NCBI GenBank assembly: GCA_012838205.1
Contig: DUPR01000003.1
Span: 1 to 39,896, forward strand
Reading direction: 5' to 3'
Length of the DNA: 39,896 bases
Source of the DNA: Methanobacterium sp.
GTDB taxonomy: Archaea > Methanobacteriota > Methanobacteria > Methanobacteriales > Methanobacteriaceae
The notes beneath the pieces are model-generated. The model was not told the DNA's origin and ran no database searches. It saw only the letters and a list, made by a program, of their open reading frames with translations. Shown one piece after another: positions 8,263 through 16,922 of this stretch. Made by a program: the position numbers and the translations under genes. The first letter of the stretch is position 1; every line of letters starts with the position of its first letter.

Positions 8263-8333
8263 TGTTATTTTTATTTGTATTTTTATTTTAAGGTTTAATA
8301 ACACTTATTTAGAATTGTGATGAAGTACGCAAC

Positions 8334-8346
8334 ATTTTTTATAATA
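8334..8346 (-). promoter_or_regulatory. Promoter (TATA box) of the GTPase/Roadblock cluster
   Basis: On the minus strand TATTATAAAAAA ends about 30 nt before the GTG at 8304 and overlaps the left ATACGTAT repeat by a few bases, so a protein on that repeat would compete with TBP/TFB. Confidence 0.5.
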
Positions 8347-8394
8347 CGTATGCATTGAAGTAAAACAATTCTTTACATTCCGGTTTATACGTAT
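8344..8394. promoter_or_regulatory. Paired ATACGTAT operator-like repeats between divergent genes
   Basis: The self-complementary octamer ATACGTAT occurs at 8344-8351 and 8387-8394, both inside TWATACGTATG. Centre-to-centre spacing is 43 bp, about four helical turns, so both sites face the same side of DNA. The left site abuts the TATA box of the GTPase cluster. The neighbouring ribbon-helix-helix protein (8551) is the obvious candidate ligand, since that fold binds short palindromes as dimers and spreads cooperatively. Confidence 0.55.
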
Positions 8395-8484
8395 GTGTTA
8401 CTCATAAAATATTAAATTAATACAAATGTGTACAACTGCAAATATTGATGATCATAACTATGACATAGCATAGCATCATAAAAC

Positions 8485-8500
8485 TTTTTATACATATATT
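8485..8500 (+). promoter_or_regulatory. TATA box of the ribbon-helix-helix gene
   Basis: TTTTTATACATATAT lies about 55 nt before the start codon, giving an expected transcript start near 8520 and a short leader that carries GGGTGGTGGGG. Confidence 0.5.
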
Positions 8501-8550
8501 AACAATATTATACTGTGTAGATTCTTTTCAACTAGAGGGTGGTGGGGTGC

Positions 8551-9066
8551 ATGAAAAGAGTAACAATTTCTTTACCTGCTCAGACTGACTTAAAATTTAG
8601 ACGAATGGCATCGCAAAAATTCAAATTTGAGAAAGGATGGTATAGTAAGGCAATTGCAGAAGCTATAAATTTTTGGATGGATAAAAATGAAGTTTATTTC
8701 TTAAATAATAGCGTGTCAAAGGTTTTTAGAGAAATTGGTAAAGATATGTGGTGTAAAACAAAGATTAAATGGAATATTGATTCTGAAAATGATCTTAAAA
8801 CTTTAGATAATTTCATCGATTATTTTAATGGCAATTATATCCATATAAACGAATTAAATTATGATATAAGTGACAATAATACTACAATATCTATTAAAAA
8901 TCATGCCAATGGAGATATAGATAATTATATTGAAAGTTTTTTATTTCCTCTGATTATGGTTACACGATCTGGAATGGAAGAAATTACTGGAGACCAATAT
9001 GAAATCAGTAGTTTAGGAAATGTATCGGAAATAATACTAACTAAAGATTTAAATTCAACGAAATAA
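8551..9066 (+). CDS. Ribbon-helix-helix (CopG/NikR-type) DNA-binding protein with C-terminal sensor-like domain
   Basis: This 171-residue protein begins with KRVTISLPAQTDLKFRRMA, the beta-strand and first helix of a ribbon-helix-helix domain, continued by a second helix KAIAEAINFWM (residues 1-45). About 125 further residues of mixed alpha/beta character (SVSKVFREIGKDMWCKTKI, NGDIDNYIESFLFPLIMV) resemble no family I can name and may sense a ligand. The start at 8551 is set by GGGTGGTGGGG just upstream; a GTG at 8539 lies inside that SD. It is transcribed divergently from the GTPase cluster and probably regulates it and itself through the ATACGTAT repeats. Confidence 0.85.
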   Translation: MKRVTISLPAQTDLKFRRMASQKFKFEKGWYSKAIAEAINFWMDKNEVYFLNNSVSKVFREIGKDMWCKTKIKWNIDSENDLKTLDNFIDYFNGNYIHINELNYDISDNNTTISIKNHANGDIDNYIESFLFPLIMVTRSGMEEITGDQYEISSLGNVSEIILTKDLNSTK

Positions 9067-9223
9067 TAATTAATACGATAATAAGCCTTTTTATTATATT
9101 TAAATATCCACAATTTAATTGAAAAACACGATTAATATTACATGTTTTATGCAACTGAAGAATTCTTCAACACGTTTTCAAAGATTTTCATGTGCAAAAA
9201 TCTACACTATGTTTTTTCTCAAA

Positions 9224-9448
9224 ATGGATCTGAACAATATATTGGAAATATTCCCAAAACTTCGCAAAGCCATATATGAGAAAAAATTCAGGATCACCAT
9301 GACCAACCATGAAATCCAAACTTTTCAAGCGGCAGGAATAAAAAGGTCAGAACAGTGCCCCCATATCAATGTTTACCCTTGGGATGGAGGATTGTCAGTC
9401 CATTGGAGACATGACCCCCAGTATATTATTTGTAGAATTTATTTGTAG
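9224..9448 (+). CDS. Uncertain small ORF or gene fragment, 74 residues
   Basis: The frame is open from a TTG at 9119, but the first third looks non-coding. From Met at 9224 the translation is protein-like: DLNNILEIFPKLRKAIYEKKF, RITMTNHEIQTFQAAGIKR, and NVYPWDGGLSVHWRHDP. No SD sequence precedes it and I recognise no family. A TATA-like run near 9090-9100 could start a transcript. It may be a real small gene, or the worn remnant of a larger one. Confidence 0.4.
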   Translation: MDLNNILEIFPKLRKAIYEKKFRITMTNHEIQTFQAAGIKRSEQCPHINVYPWDGGLSVHWRHDPQYIICRIYL

Positions 9449-9486
9449 AATATTTTAAGAATTTCCTCCAATTTATTAAAATATTA

Positions 9487-9933
9487 TTAAGAAATGATGT
9501 TTACAGGGATTTTTGCTTTTCTAACCACTCTTTCTGTGGTGCTTCCCATAATAAATCGTTCCAATCCGTGTTTACCGGATTTACCCATTATTATTTGATC
9601 AACACCTTCTTCTTCTGCAGTTTTCAGTATAACATCTTCTGGTTTACCTTTTCTTATCATGGTTCTAAGATTAATATTTTTACAGCTACCTTGACATTTT
9701 TCTTTTTCTAATCTTTCTTTGAATTTAGCAACGGCTTTTTTACCTTCTTCCCTCATCTCTTCTTCTAATTTTTCCTGTAAATCACTTTGTGGTAATGATT
9801 TTAAATAATCCATATCAATTACGTGTAAAACGATTATTTCCGCACCACTTAACTCTGATTCAGAAATAGCATATTCTCCTGCACGTTTAGAAGCTTCTGA
9901 TCCGTCTGTGGGTAATAATATTTTGTAAACCAT
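9487..9933 (-). CDS. Universal stress protein (UspA family)
   Basis: This 148-residue single Usp domain starts with MVYKILLPTDGSEASKRAGE, the classic Usp strand and Asp-containing first loop, and ends with the nucleotide-binding motif MGKSGKHGLERFIMGSTTER followed by RKAKIPVNII. The G-2X-G-9X-GS pattern marks the ATP-binding subclass. The start at 9933 has GAGGG 6 nt upstream; an ORF start at 9960 is less likely. It lies 87 nt downstream of an SLC13-type transporter on the same strand. Usp genes often sit with transporters they may regulate, so shared transcription is plausible. Confidence 0.93.
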   Translation of the reverse strand: MVYKILLPTDGSEASKRAGEYAISESELSGAEIIVLHVIDMDYLKSLPQSDLQEKLEEEMREEGKKAVAKFKERLEKEKCQGSCKNINLRTMIRKGKPEDVILKTAEEEGVDQIIMGKSGKHGLERFIMGSTTERVVRKAKIPVNIIS

Positions 9934-10020
9934 TTTTAACCCTCTATCCTTATTAACCATTTAATTGTTTTTTTGAAAAATAAATTATGGGCAGAAAATT
10001 CTACCTATTTCATAAATTAG

Positions 10021-11340
10021 TTATCCCAGTGCTGGTTTTGCAAGGGGGCTCAGTAGAATTATAATGGTTAAGACAACCCCAATTATGACTAATGGGATTC
10101 CTGCTTTCAATATTTCTTTAATTTTAACATAACCAGTTCCATAGGCCATAGCCACTGTTGGATCTGCCATTGGTAACATGAATGAAAGGGAACAAGCAAT
10201 TGCCACCGGCACTGCATAAGTCCCTATGGATAATTCTTGTGCTTGGGCAAGTGTAACTGATAATGGTACGAGTATTGCTGAAAGTGCAATGTTTGACATT
10301 ACTTGAGTTATAACAACTGCAATTATCATCAAAACCAATATTATAAGGAGTGTTGATGGATCACTGCCGAGTAATCGGACAATATCATTAATAAGCCATT
10401 TTGCAGCCCCAGTGTTTAGTAATGCAGCTCCAAGACTTAATGCACCCCCAAAGAAGATAATTAATCCCCAGTCTACGCCAGTCTGTGCATCTCTCCAATC
10501 AATTACTTTGAATGTGAAAAATAACACAGCACCAATTAAAGCTATGGAATAACTGTTAAGTCCAGTCCAAGTTGTGGTAACCCATAAAAATATGGTAAAT
10601 AAGAGTATGGTTAATGATATTTTTTCAACTTTTGTCATTGGGCCTAATGAATCTATTTTGTTAGATATGGTGTCCATTCCACCCATTATTCCTTTAACTT
10701 CTGGTTTGAATAGTTTTCCCAGTAATTTCCAAATAACAATCATCATGATTATGGCTAATGGAAACCCGAAGATCATCCAGTTAGCAAAAGAAATTTGAGT
10801 GTATGCCGCAGCCATCAAGTTAGGAGCAGTTCCTATTTCTGTACCAAATCCACCAGCCAGGGACCCATAGGATGCACCAAGAACCATGGCTTTTGCAAAG
10901 TTACTTTTGCCATTTTCAGGATCATTAACACCCATTAATGGAATTATTTCTTTAATGATGGGAAGAAGCATTGCAAACGCCACAACATTCTCAATCCAAG
11001 CAGATAAAATTCCTGTGGAAAACACAGCCACAAACAGACCCCGGTCAGGACTAGTACCAAATTTGTTAAGCATGGAATAGGTTAAACGTGTAGCTAATCC
11101 ACTTTTTCGGATTGCTTCAGCTATTATGAAACCTCCAATCATGAGAAATATGATGGGGTTTGCAAACCCGACCACAGCAGCATCAAAACTTTCAACACCA
11201 ATAATGGGTTGAATAAAGAGTATTATTAAAGAAGTAACAGCCAAATGAACTGTTTCAGATGCCCACATAATTATGGCGAATATGAGTAATGCAATTGCTG
11301 CATGTCCTGGATAGCTTAAACCTTTCATTGGGATTAACAT
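10021..11340 (-). CDS. SLC13/DASS-family anion transporter
   Basis: This is a membrane protein of 439 residues from the first standard start codon, with about 11 helices, of the divalent anion:Na+ symporter family (dicarboxylates, sulfate or phosphate). The two signature loops are visible: [15 protein letters not shown] in the first half and [15 protein letters not shown] in the second, followed by [19 protein letters not shown]. The frame stays open and clearly coding upstream of 11340: [19 protein letters not shown] would be the missing first half of helix 1, but no ATG, GTG or TTG starts it. AGGGGG at 11408-11413 sits 7 nt before an in-frame ACG (11398-11400), a likely true start. A TATA box lies further up (11438-11450). 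Substrate unknown. Confidence 0.9.
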   Translation of the reverse strand: MLIPMKGLSYPGHAAIALLIFAIIMWASETVHLAVTSLIILFIQPIIGVESFDAAVVGFANPIIFLMIGGFIIAEAIRKSGLATRLTYSMLNKFGTSPDRGLFVAVFSTGILSAWIENVVAFAMLLPIIKEIIPLMGVNDPENGKSNFAKAMVLGASYGSLAGGFGTEIGTAPNLMAAAYTQISFANWMIFGFPLAIIMMIVIWKLLGKLFKPEVKGIMGGMDTISNKIDSLGPMTKVEKISLTILLFTIFLWVTTTWTGLNSYSIALIGAVLFFTFKVIDWRDAQTGVDWGLIIFFGGALSLGAALLNTGAAKWLINDIVRLLGSDPSTLLIILVLMIIAVVITQVMSNIALSAILVPLSVTLAQAQELSIGTYAVPVAIACSLSFMLPMADPTVAMAYGTGYVKIKEILKAGIPLVIIGVVLTIIILLSPLAKPALG

Positions 11341-11437
11341 AACAACTATAAATGAAATTATTGCCAGAGGTATTCCCCATTTTTTTAAGTTTATATGCGT
11401 TTTAAAGCCCCCTAAATTTACAGTTACCTAAATTTAT

Positions 11438-11450
11438 TGGATATATAAAT
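11438..11450 (-). promoter_or_regulatory. TATA box of the SLC13-type gene
   Basis: TTTATATATCC on the minus strand predicts a transcript start near 11420, a few bases upstream of the SD-like AGGGGG at 11408-11413. This supports translation starting near 11400 rather than at the ATG at 11340. Confidence 0.5.
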
Positions 11451-11543
11451 ATATTTTATATAATGATTAACCATTTTTTTTACATCTCTAATTATCATAG
11501 ATTTAGTAAGATAAAAATATTTCTAATAAACAAATTAAGTTTA

Positions 11544-11571
11544 ATTCAACTAATTTATAAATAAGTTGAAT
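11544..11571 (+). promoter_or_regulatory. TATA box framed by an inverted repeat, upstream of the MBL gene
   Basis: ATTCAACT (11544-11551) and AGTTGAAT (11564-11571) are perfect inverted arms around a 12-nt spacer that contains the TATA sequence TTTATAAAT. A dimeric protein bound here would block TBP. The predicted transcript start is near 11583. Confidence 0.5.
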
Positions 11572-11617
11572 AAATTCTTAATCCTTCATGATTATAATAA
11601 TTAAAGGTGTTTTATAA

Positions 11618-12307
11618 TTGAAATGGGTTACTACCAATGGATGCGAGGTTTATCAGACTTCTGGGGGTAGAAGCAATTCTTACTTAATTTTTGATAAGGG
11701 TGTTTCATTTTTAGTAGATACTTCAATAAAAAAATCTAGAAAGACGTTAATGGGAAAGTTGAATAAGTTCCTTGGTGAAAAAGAGTTATCATATCTTATT
11801 TTAACTCACGCTCATTATGATCATTTTGAAAATGTGAATATTATTAAAGAAAAATATCGACCTAAAATAGTAATCCAAAGTAGTGAAGGAGAAATTTTAA
11901 GGCAGGGAAACTCTCTCATTCCCAAAGGAACTAACATTCTAACTCGAATTATTGCGGGCGTGGGTAGGAAACTCAATAGACTTTCCAGTTATGAAAAAAT
12001 TTTTCCTGACATTTTGGTGGATGATTATTATTTTCTGAGTCCCAACTGTTACTTGATTCATACCCCCGGCCATACAAAAGGGTCAATGAGTTTGATTGTG
12101 GATGGAGAGATTGCACTGGTTGGTGATGCCATGTTTGGAGTATTCAGTTGGTCTATATTCCCCCCATTTGCCGATGATGTGCCCACTATGATCCAAAGCT
12201 GGGAAAAACTTCTGAAAACTGGTTGTAAAGTTTTTTTGCCGGGACATGGAACTTCAAACAGTAGAAAAATATTGAAAAAACAGTTGGAAAGACATGGATT
12301 GAATTAA
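11618..12307 (+). CDS. Metallo-beta-lactamase-fold hydrolase
   Basis: This 229-residue protein has the metal-binding motif THAHYDH (His64, His66, Asp68, His69), a further LIHTPGHTKGSM, the bridging Asp in LVGDAMFG, and LPGHG near the end, all in the usual spacing of glyoxalase II-like MBL enzymes. Two metal ions, Zn or Fe, are expected. The start is TTG with AGGTG about 8 nt upstream; the nearby ATG at 11623 is out of frame. The specific substrate cannot be read; quorum-lactone, thioester or persulfide hydrolysis are all known in this fold. A DGC-type gene follows after 45 nt in the same direction, so the two may be cotranscribed. Confidence 0.9.
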   Translation: MKWVTTNGCEVYQTSGGRSNSYLIFDKGVSFLVDTSIKKSRKTLMGKLNKFLGEKELSYLILTHAHYDHFENVNIIKEKYRPKIVIQSSEGEILRQGNSLIPKGTNILTRIIAGVGRKLNRLSSYEKIFPDILVDDYYFLSPNCYLIHTPGHTKGSMSLIVDGEIALVGDAMFGVFSWSIFPPFADDVPTMIQSWEKLLKTGCKVFLPGHGTSNSRKILKKQLERHGLN

Positions 12308-12352
12308 TTTCTTTGTTCTCATAGTTGTTGATTAATGGAGTGGAGTAATAAT

Positions 12353-12739
12353 ATGAAAGAAAAAAAGTTAGCCCTGGCTCCCTGTAGTGGGATGAGCCCT
12401 CATGGCCTTATCACAAGAGTGGTTTGTTCCGACATGGTTGAAAAATCAGATAAGCTAATTTCTATATGTATGGGCGCCACATCAGCAGATAAAGAAGGTT
12501 TCGGTGAGATTATAAAAAAATTTCCCATTTTAGCCGTGAATGGTTGTGATTCATCTTGTGTGGATAAAATATTAAAACAGAAAGGAGTTATAGTTGCAGA
12601 AACGATTAATGTCCTTAAAATCGTGGCCTGTGAAGGTTTAAAGCCTACTAAAGTTTCAAGACTTGATGAAGAAGGAGAACGATGTGTTATTTTGGTAAAG
12701 AAAAAAATAAACCAAATTGCAATTGAAAAAGATTGTTAG
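12353..12739 (+). CDS. DGC-domain, putative zinc-binding protein
   Basis: This 128-residue protein resembles the DGC family of Cys-rich proteins: it begins with LALAPCSGMSPHGLITRVV, has DKLISICMGATSADKEGF and an NGCDSSCVDKIL motif, a conserved pair of Cys flanking Asp-Ser-Ser, and a third Cys in KIVACEGL. Family members are annotated as putative zinc-binding and often occur near metal or arsenate genes; the actual role is unknown. The start at 12353 has GGAG 7 nt upstream; an in-frame ATG at 12335 has none. It probably forms an operon with the MBL hydrolase. Confidence 0.78.
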   Translation: MKEKKLALAPCSGMSPHGLITRVVCSDMVEKSDKLISICMGATSADKEGFGEIIKKFPILAVNGCDSSCVDKILKQKGVIVAETINVLKIVACEGLKPTKVSRLDEEGERCVILVKKKINQIAIEKDC

Positions 12740-12743
12740 TAAG

Positions 12744-13724
12744 TTAAAATGGAGGATTATCTATAAACCATTGCACAGAATCTTTAACAGACTCTTTAAT
12801 GGGGCGTGGATTGTATCCTAATTCTTTTTTAGCTTTTGAATTGTTTATGTCGCAGTTACTCAACAACACTTCCATAGAATAGCTAGTGAAAAGTGGTTTG
12901 TTGTCTTGGCTTTTGTAGTATATTGGAGCTATTTTTCCAACGGTGTTGGCCAACCAATGGGGGATTTTTAGCCAAGGACGTCTTATTTTAGTAATATCTT
13001 CCAAAGTTTTCATGAGTTCCTTTACAGTAATTTTTTCCCCAGATAATATGTAAATTTCACCGTTTTTACCATTCTGACATGCTAGTATTAGTCCTTGGAC
13101 CACGTCTCGAACATCAACAAAGTCATAGGCTCCATCGATATAGGCTTTCATTGCCCCATTAGTATAATTTAATATTAACTGCCCCATCTGAGATATATTG
13201 TAATCATAAGGACCTATAACACCACTCGGACATACTATAACTGAATTTAAACCCTTTTTAACACCTTCAAGTACTTCTAATGATGCAAGAGCCTTGGTAC
13301 GGTCATACCCACCCCTGGAATACTCTGGTTGGAATGAACATGTTTCGTTGATTTCGGTTCCGTGAGGAGGTTCTCTCAGCGCATGAACAGAACTTGTGTA
13401 GACTAAACGCTTTATATTTTTCTCCAAGCATGCTTTAACCACATTACGAGTTCCCTCTACATTAACTTTATAGAGAAGCTCATCTTGTCCAGGCATTATT
13501 GAAATCATCCCAGCCAGATGGAACACCACATCTACACCATCAAAAAAAGGCAAAATTGAATCATAATCCGTTATGTTTCCTTCCATGTGCTCAATATTCA
13601 ATCCAGAGAGTGCTTTACTATCATCACCAGGAAGGGTTATCACCCTTACTATTTTTCCCTTAGATGTTAACTTTCGTACAAGGACATTTCCTATGTGACC
13701 AGTTGCACCAGTAACCAATATCAT
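12744..13724 (-). CDS. NAD-dependent epimerase/dehydratase (extended SDR family)
   Basis: This 326-residue extended short-chain dehydrogenase starts with the Rossmann motif MILVTGATGHIGNVL, has DVVFHLAGMISIMPG, the catalytic Ser in VYTSSVHAL, and YDRTKA as the YxxxK pair, then PSGVIGPYD. It resembles the dihydroflavonol-reductase-like and nucleoside-diphosphate-sugar epimerase group. The substrate (a sugar nucleotide, lipid or aldehyde) cannot be told. The start at 13724 was chosen over a GTG at 13736; GTGGA lies upstream. It is convergent with the DGC gene (4-nt gap) and transcribed alone. Confidence 0.9.
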   Translation of the reverse strand: MILVTGATGHIGNVLVRKLTSKGKIVRVITLPGDDSKALSGLNIEHMEGNITDYDSILPFFDGVDVVFHLAGMISIMPGQDELLYKVNVEGTRNVVKACLEKNIKRLVYTSSVHALREPPHGTEINETCSFQPEYSRGGYDRTKALASLEVLEGVKKGLNSVIVCPSGVIGPYDYNISQMGQLILNYTNGAMKAYIDGAYDFVDVRDVVQGLILACQNGKNGEIYILSGEKITVKELMKTLEDITKIRRPWLKIPHWLANTVGKIAPIYYKSQDNKPLFTSYSMEVLLSNCDINNSKAKKELGYNPRPIKESVKDSVQWFIDNPPF

Positions 13725-13909
13725 AATATTTTCCACTATAAATCAATTTATGGATTAATTCTAATTAATTTTTTTAATATGGCAATTTAAAAGACAAGTA
13801 GTGAGAATCTTTTATCTAAAAGGAATTTCTTAATCAAATCATCCGAACTTAAGATTTAATATCCAGAAAATTCAAATATAAACTAGATCTGGTATTTAGT
13901 TAATCATTA

Positions 13910-14560
13910 TTATCTTGTGAATTGTTTCATAACTTCTCGGGCGGCTTTTGTTTTAACAAGAATAGAAACCTTCATTCCCTCTTTTAGGACAATATCTGGT
14001 TTTGGAATGGTTATATCGCTGTTTTCATATACTGCAACGATTATAAAGTCTTCAGTGGGACTAATATCGCCGATTTTCTGGCCAATCACCTTTTTATTTT
14101 CCAATTTAAAATCAAGTAATTCAGCATCACCCCTTCCCATAACCACCAGATCAGCAATTTTTGGCCTGATTATTAATTTTTCTACATAACTGGCTGCGGT
14201 GATTTCTGGGCTTATAACTGAATCAATTCCTACTTTTCTAAATGCCTCGGCATGACTAGGTTCACTTACTCTGGCAATAATTTTGGGGATCCTGCATTCC
14301 CTCACTAAGATGCAAGCGAGGAGGTTTGCTTCGTCGTTTCCAGTGGCTGCAACAAAAACATCAGCACTGGATACGTTAGCTTCTTCCAAAGTTTTAGTAT
14401 CAGTGCCATTACCACAAATAACCAGAGCATCGAGTTCAGCAGCTGCATTGGAACATAAATTTTCGTCATTTTCAATCAAGGTAACATCATGACCATCAGC
14501 AATCAGGAAAGAGGCGAGGTTCAAGCCTACTCTCCCACCACCCATTACAACCACGTACAT
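13910..14560 (-). CDS. trkA: TrkA/KtrA-type RCK protein (K+ channel or transporter regulator)
   Basis: This 216-residue protein has an N-terminal RCK Rossmann domain, [17 protein letters not shown] with the GxGxxG pattern, an acidic strand end TLIENDE, and the alternating [13 protein letters not shown] and [14 protein letters not shown] segments, followed by a TrkA-C domain from about residue 135 ([19 protein letters not shown]). Such proteins gate Trk, Ktr or Kup potassium systems in response to NAD(H), ATP or c-di-AMP. No membrane subunit (TrkH/KtrB) lies nearby, so its partner must be elsewhere. The start has GAGGTG about 9 nt upstream. Confidence 0.9.
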   Translation of the reverse strand: MYVVVMGGGRVGLNLASFLIADGHDVTLIENDENLCSNAAAELDALVICGNGTDTKTLEEANVSSADVFVAATGNDEANLLACILVRECRIPKIIARVSEPSHAEAFRKVGIDSVISPEITAASYVEKLIIRPKIADLVVMGRGDAELLDFKLENKKVIGQKIGDISPTEDFIIVAVYENSDITIPKPDIVLKEGMKVSILVKTKAAREVMKQFTR

Positions 14561-15387
14561 TATAAAACACCTCTCAGACCAATAATAACCATTTAAATCC
14601 CCATAATCATATGTATGCTTCGATAAAAAGTATCCACATTAAACTTCTTCAATGATGGTTCTCATGGAGAATCACACTTTTAGGAATTATCATTACCACA
14701 TAAGAAGATTTAAATTCGCCTAATTATCAGTTATGTATGTTAATAACTCAAATTATTGTGTCTTTCAGCCTAGTTACTGTAAATTTCAATCGACTATCTT
14801 TTAAATTATGTGAATAATTATAACAAGGTTTAATAAATTTTTTTTTATAGACTCGTAAAGATAGAACCTACACGCATATAAATTTTCCTAAGTTTCGTAG
14901 TAGTCATTTTCTTGAAATTACAATTTTCAAGTTCTCTGAAACCAGCTTACAACATTCGTTACTAGTAATAATTTAAACCTATTTCTTTGTTGGCCCACAT
15001 ATTATGGTGAATTTCCAAAAAAAATCTGTGTTGGGGAAATTATTCAATCCTATTTTAATCAAAAAGCCAGTGCCATAACATGTATACGACCAACTTGCTG
15101 GTCTATTCCCAATTGCCTCCATAAATGTTTAATTTTCCTTGAAAACATATATTGACACGAAAAGTTAGGGAAAGGTTAATAATGGTCTTTATTTGTGGGA
15201 TTTGCGATTATCAAAAAAAAAAGTCTATTACAACTTGTTTTGTTAATCCATCATCAGTTTGCCTATGAATAAAATATTTATATTTTTAGTAATACGCAAG
15301 TAAAAAAAAAACATGACATTACTATCTATGAAAATAAAAAAGTAATAATTAGGATAACGATAATTTTAATATGAAAAATATCTTTTT
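14561..15387. other. Long AT-rich intergenic region (827 bp)
   Basis: No complete gene is visible. Two weak signals stand out. A plus-strand TATA-like GCATATAAATTTT at 14874-14886 is followed by a 7-bp hairpin (CTTGAAA at 14911-14917, TTTCAAG at 14925-14931), as a short RNA might have. A minus-strand 29-codon ORF at 15059-15148 ends in GIDQQVGRIHVMALAF, which looks protein-like and could be a gene remnant. The right end is rich in A and would supply a T-rich terminator for the NYN gene. Confidence 0.4.
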
Positions 15388-15885
15388 TTAAACTGCTCCG
15401 TGGGGATGTTGTTGTTTCTTCAATAAAATGGTATTATCTGCTGAATTTTTCAAAGCAATGCTGAAACCTGGTTCAGCACCTATTACTAGTGTTTCTTTAC
15501 CTTTTTCTTTAGCAATGTTAATTAGTGGTAAAAAATCAGTATTACGAGTCATCAGCGCAACCACGTCAATATTGGGGTTATGAATAGCCTCAAATGCCTC
15601 CACAGCCATTTGAACATCAATATCTCCAGCAACAATGATGGGAGACATGCCCTGACGAACAATAGCTTCGATGAGCTTATCTGAGGCGTACTGGTTGAGA
15701 AACACCTTGCCGACCTTTATTTTCCCAAAATCTGCAAGTAATTCTTGCACAGTATCCAGATCAAAACTGAATTCTTTCCGTAACATGTTCGGACCGTCAA
15801 CTAACAAAGCAATACTTTTTGAGCTGGGTTCTACTATTCTGGGAATGTATTCTTTAAATGAACTTAATTTTTCTAGATTTCGCAT
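15388..15885 (-). CDS. NYN-domain (LabA/PIN-like) protein, archaeal TIGR00288-type
   Basis: This 165-residue protein carries a NYN domain: [15 protein letters not shown] with the key Asp30 and Asn33, then [15 protein letters not shown] and [21 protein letters not shown], which supply further conserved Asp residues for a metal-dependent nuclease site. The family resembles the methanogen conserved set TIGR00288 (from memory). RNA is the likely substrate by analogy with other NYN/PIN proteins, but activity is unproven. The start has GGAG 5 nt upstream. It has large non-coding DNA on both sides and is monocistronic. Confidence 0.85.
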   Translation of the reverse strand: MRNLEKLSSFKEYIPRIVEPSSKSIALLVDGPNMLRKEFSFDLDTVQELLADFGKIKVGKVFLNQYASDKLIEAIVRQGMSPIIVAGDIDVQMAVEAFEAIHNPNIDVVALMTRNTDFLPLINIAKEKGKETLVIGAEPGFSIALKNSADNTILLKKQQHPHGAV

Positions 15886-16294
15886 TTTTTCTCCTGGTCC
15901 CCTTCAGACAATAGTGAACCAAGTGTTAATATTATTTTTAATATTATTAATAGATAATGAAATTCTTAATGTTGTTATCATCATAAATTCTTGAGATGTT
16001 TACATCTACTGATGTCTTTTTTGTATAAATCGTTTTTGCCACGATTAAACCAGTACTTTTCATTTCCTTTAATTTGATTCAAGGGTAAAGAAGAATTAAT
16101 CTATTTTTTCTAATCCGGAAGATAAATAATTATGCCTAAATTACACCCAAATGTGAACTAGCTAAAGAACTTAATCACATATGGTTAAATATCATTTTTC
16201 GGATAAAAAAATCATTTTTGGCTAATTAGAGATAAAAATTTGATGTTTTCAGTAAATCACAAAAAGTTTTAAAATAATAAAAAAATCACTTTTT
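15886..16294. other. Intergenic region between NYN and GyrI-like gene 2
   Basis: This 409-bp AT-rich gap separates two minus-strand genes. Its right end reads on the minus strand as T-rich runs right after the stop at 16295, a typical archaeal terminator for the GyrI-like gene. Poly(AT) near 15930-15960 may carry the NYN promoter. No ORF or clear repeat. Confidence 0.4.
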
Positions 16295-16753
16295 TTACAA
16301 TTTAATGACTGGAAACTGCACTTCTGTGAGAAGCTCGCTTTCTGGAACTTCCAATGGACTGTTCAGATATACTTCAGTGACTGGGCCGACAATATCATAA
16401 CCATTTTTAACTGCATAATCTGCCACAGCATGAATTACTGGTCCGATTTCAGTATAGGGCCCTTTGTGCATAGCTGTTAGTACAGTATGTTCTGGAACTT
16501 CTTTAATGCCTATTTTACCCTCAGGCATAGTTGTTCCTTCAAATGAAAACCCGATTTCATACTGTAGATTTTCAGTGGGAGTATCTTCAGGGCTGTTGAA
16601 GTAAGTCCCATAAACTCTGCCAGTCATTTGAAGATTTTTTTCTGAAAGCCACTCCCCGACTTCTTGCATAAGTTCTGGAATCTTATCATAACTCCCCTTA
16701 TGCGGAATATAAGCAACTTTACTTTCTTCAATCCTTTTTTCTACTACTTCCAT
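16295..16753 (-). CDS. GyrI-like / AraC effector-binding (SOUL-type) domain protein, copy 2
   Basis: This paralogue of the protein at 664-1122 has the same length (152 residues) and shares KGSY.KIP, VYGTYFNSPEDT, GIKEVPEH, KGPY and the identical C-terminal PESELLTEVQFPV. The start has AAGGTGG 4 nt upstream. It is transcribed divergently from a nitroreductase gene across a 169-bp gap, suggesting that both respond to xenobiotic or electrophile stress, though this is inference. Copy 1 and copy 2 differ most in the middle and may bind different ligands. Confidence 0.85.
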   Translation of the reverse strand: MEVVEKRIEESKVAYIPHKGSYDKIPELMQEVGEWLSEKNLQMTGRVYGTYFNSPEDTPTENLQYEIGFSFEGTTMPEGKIGIKEVPEHTVLTAMHKGPYTEIGPVIHAVADYAVKNGYDIVGPVTEVYLNSPLEVPESELLTEVQFPVIKL

Positions 16754-16922
16754 GTTTCCACCTTGCTTAACATATTTCCTATTTAATTCTTGTATTTATT
16801 GATCATTTTTTTTTTGATTTTATGGGGTAAAAATCATATTAGAATCAGAATAATATTATTCATGGTTTTCATAAAATTACTGAAAATGAAAAAACTAATA
16901 AAAGTTGGAGGGTGTTCAAAAA

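Noticed and set aside
8344..8394. ATACGTAT repeats considered as a replication origin or att site
   Set aside because: Two octamers are too few for an archaeal origin with ORB elements, no orc1/cdc6 or integrase gene lies nearby, and the divergent regulator gives a simpler explanation.
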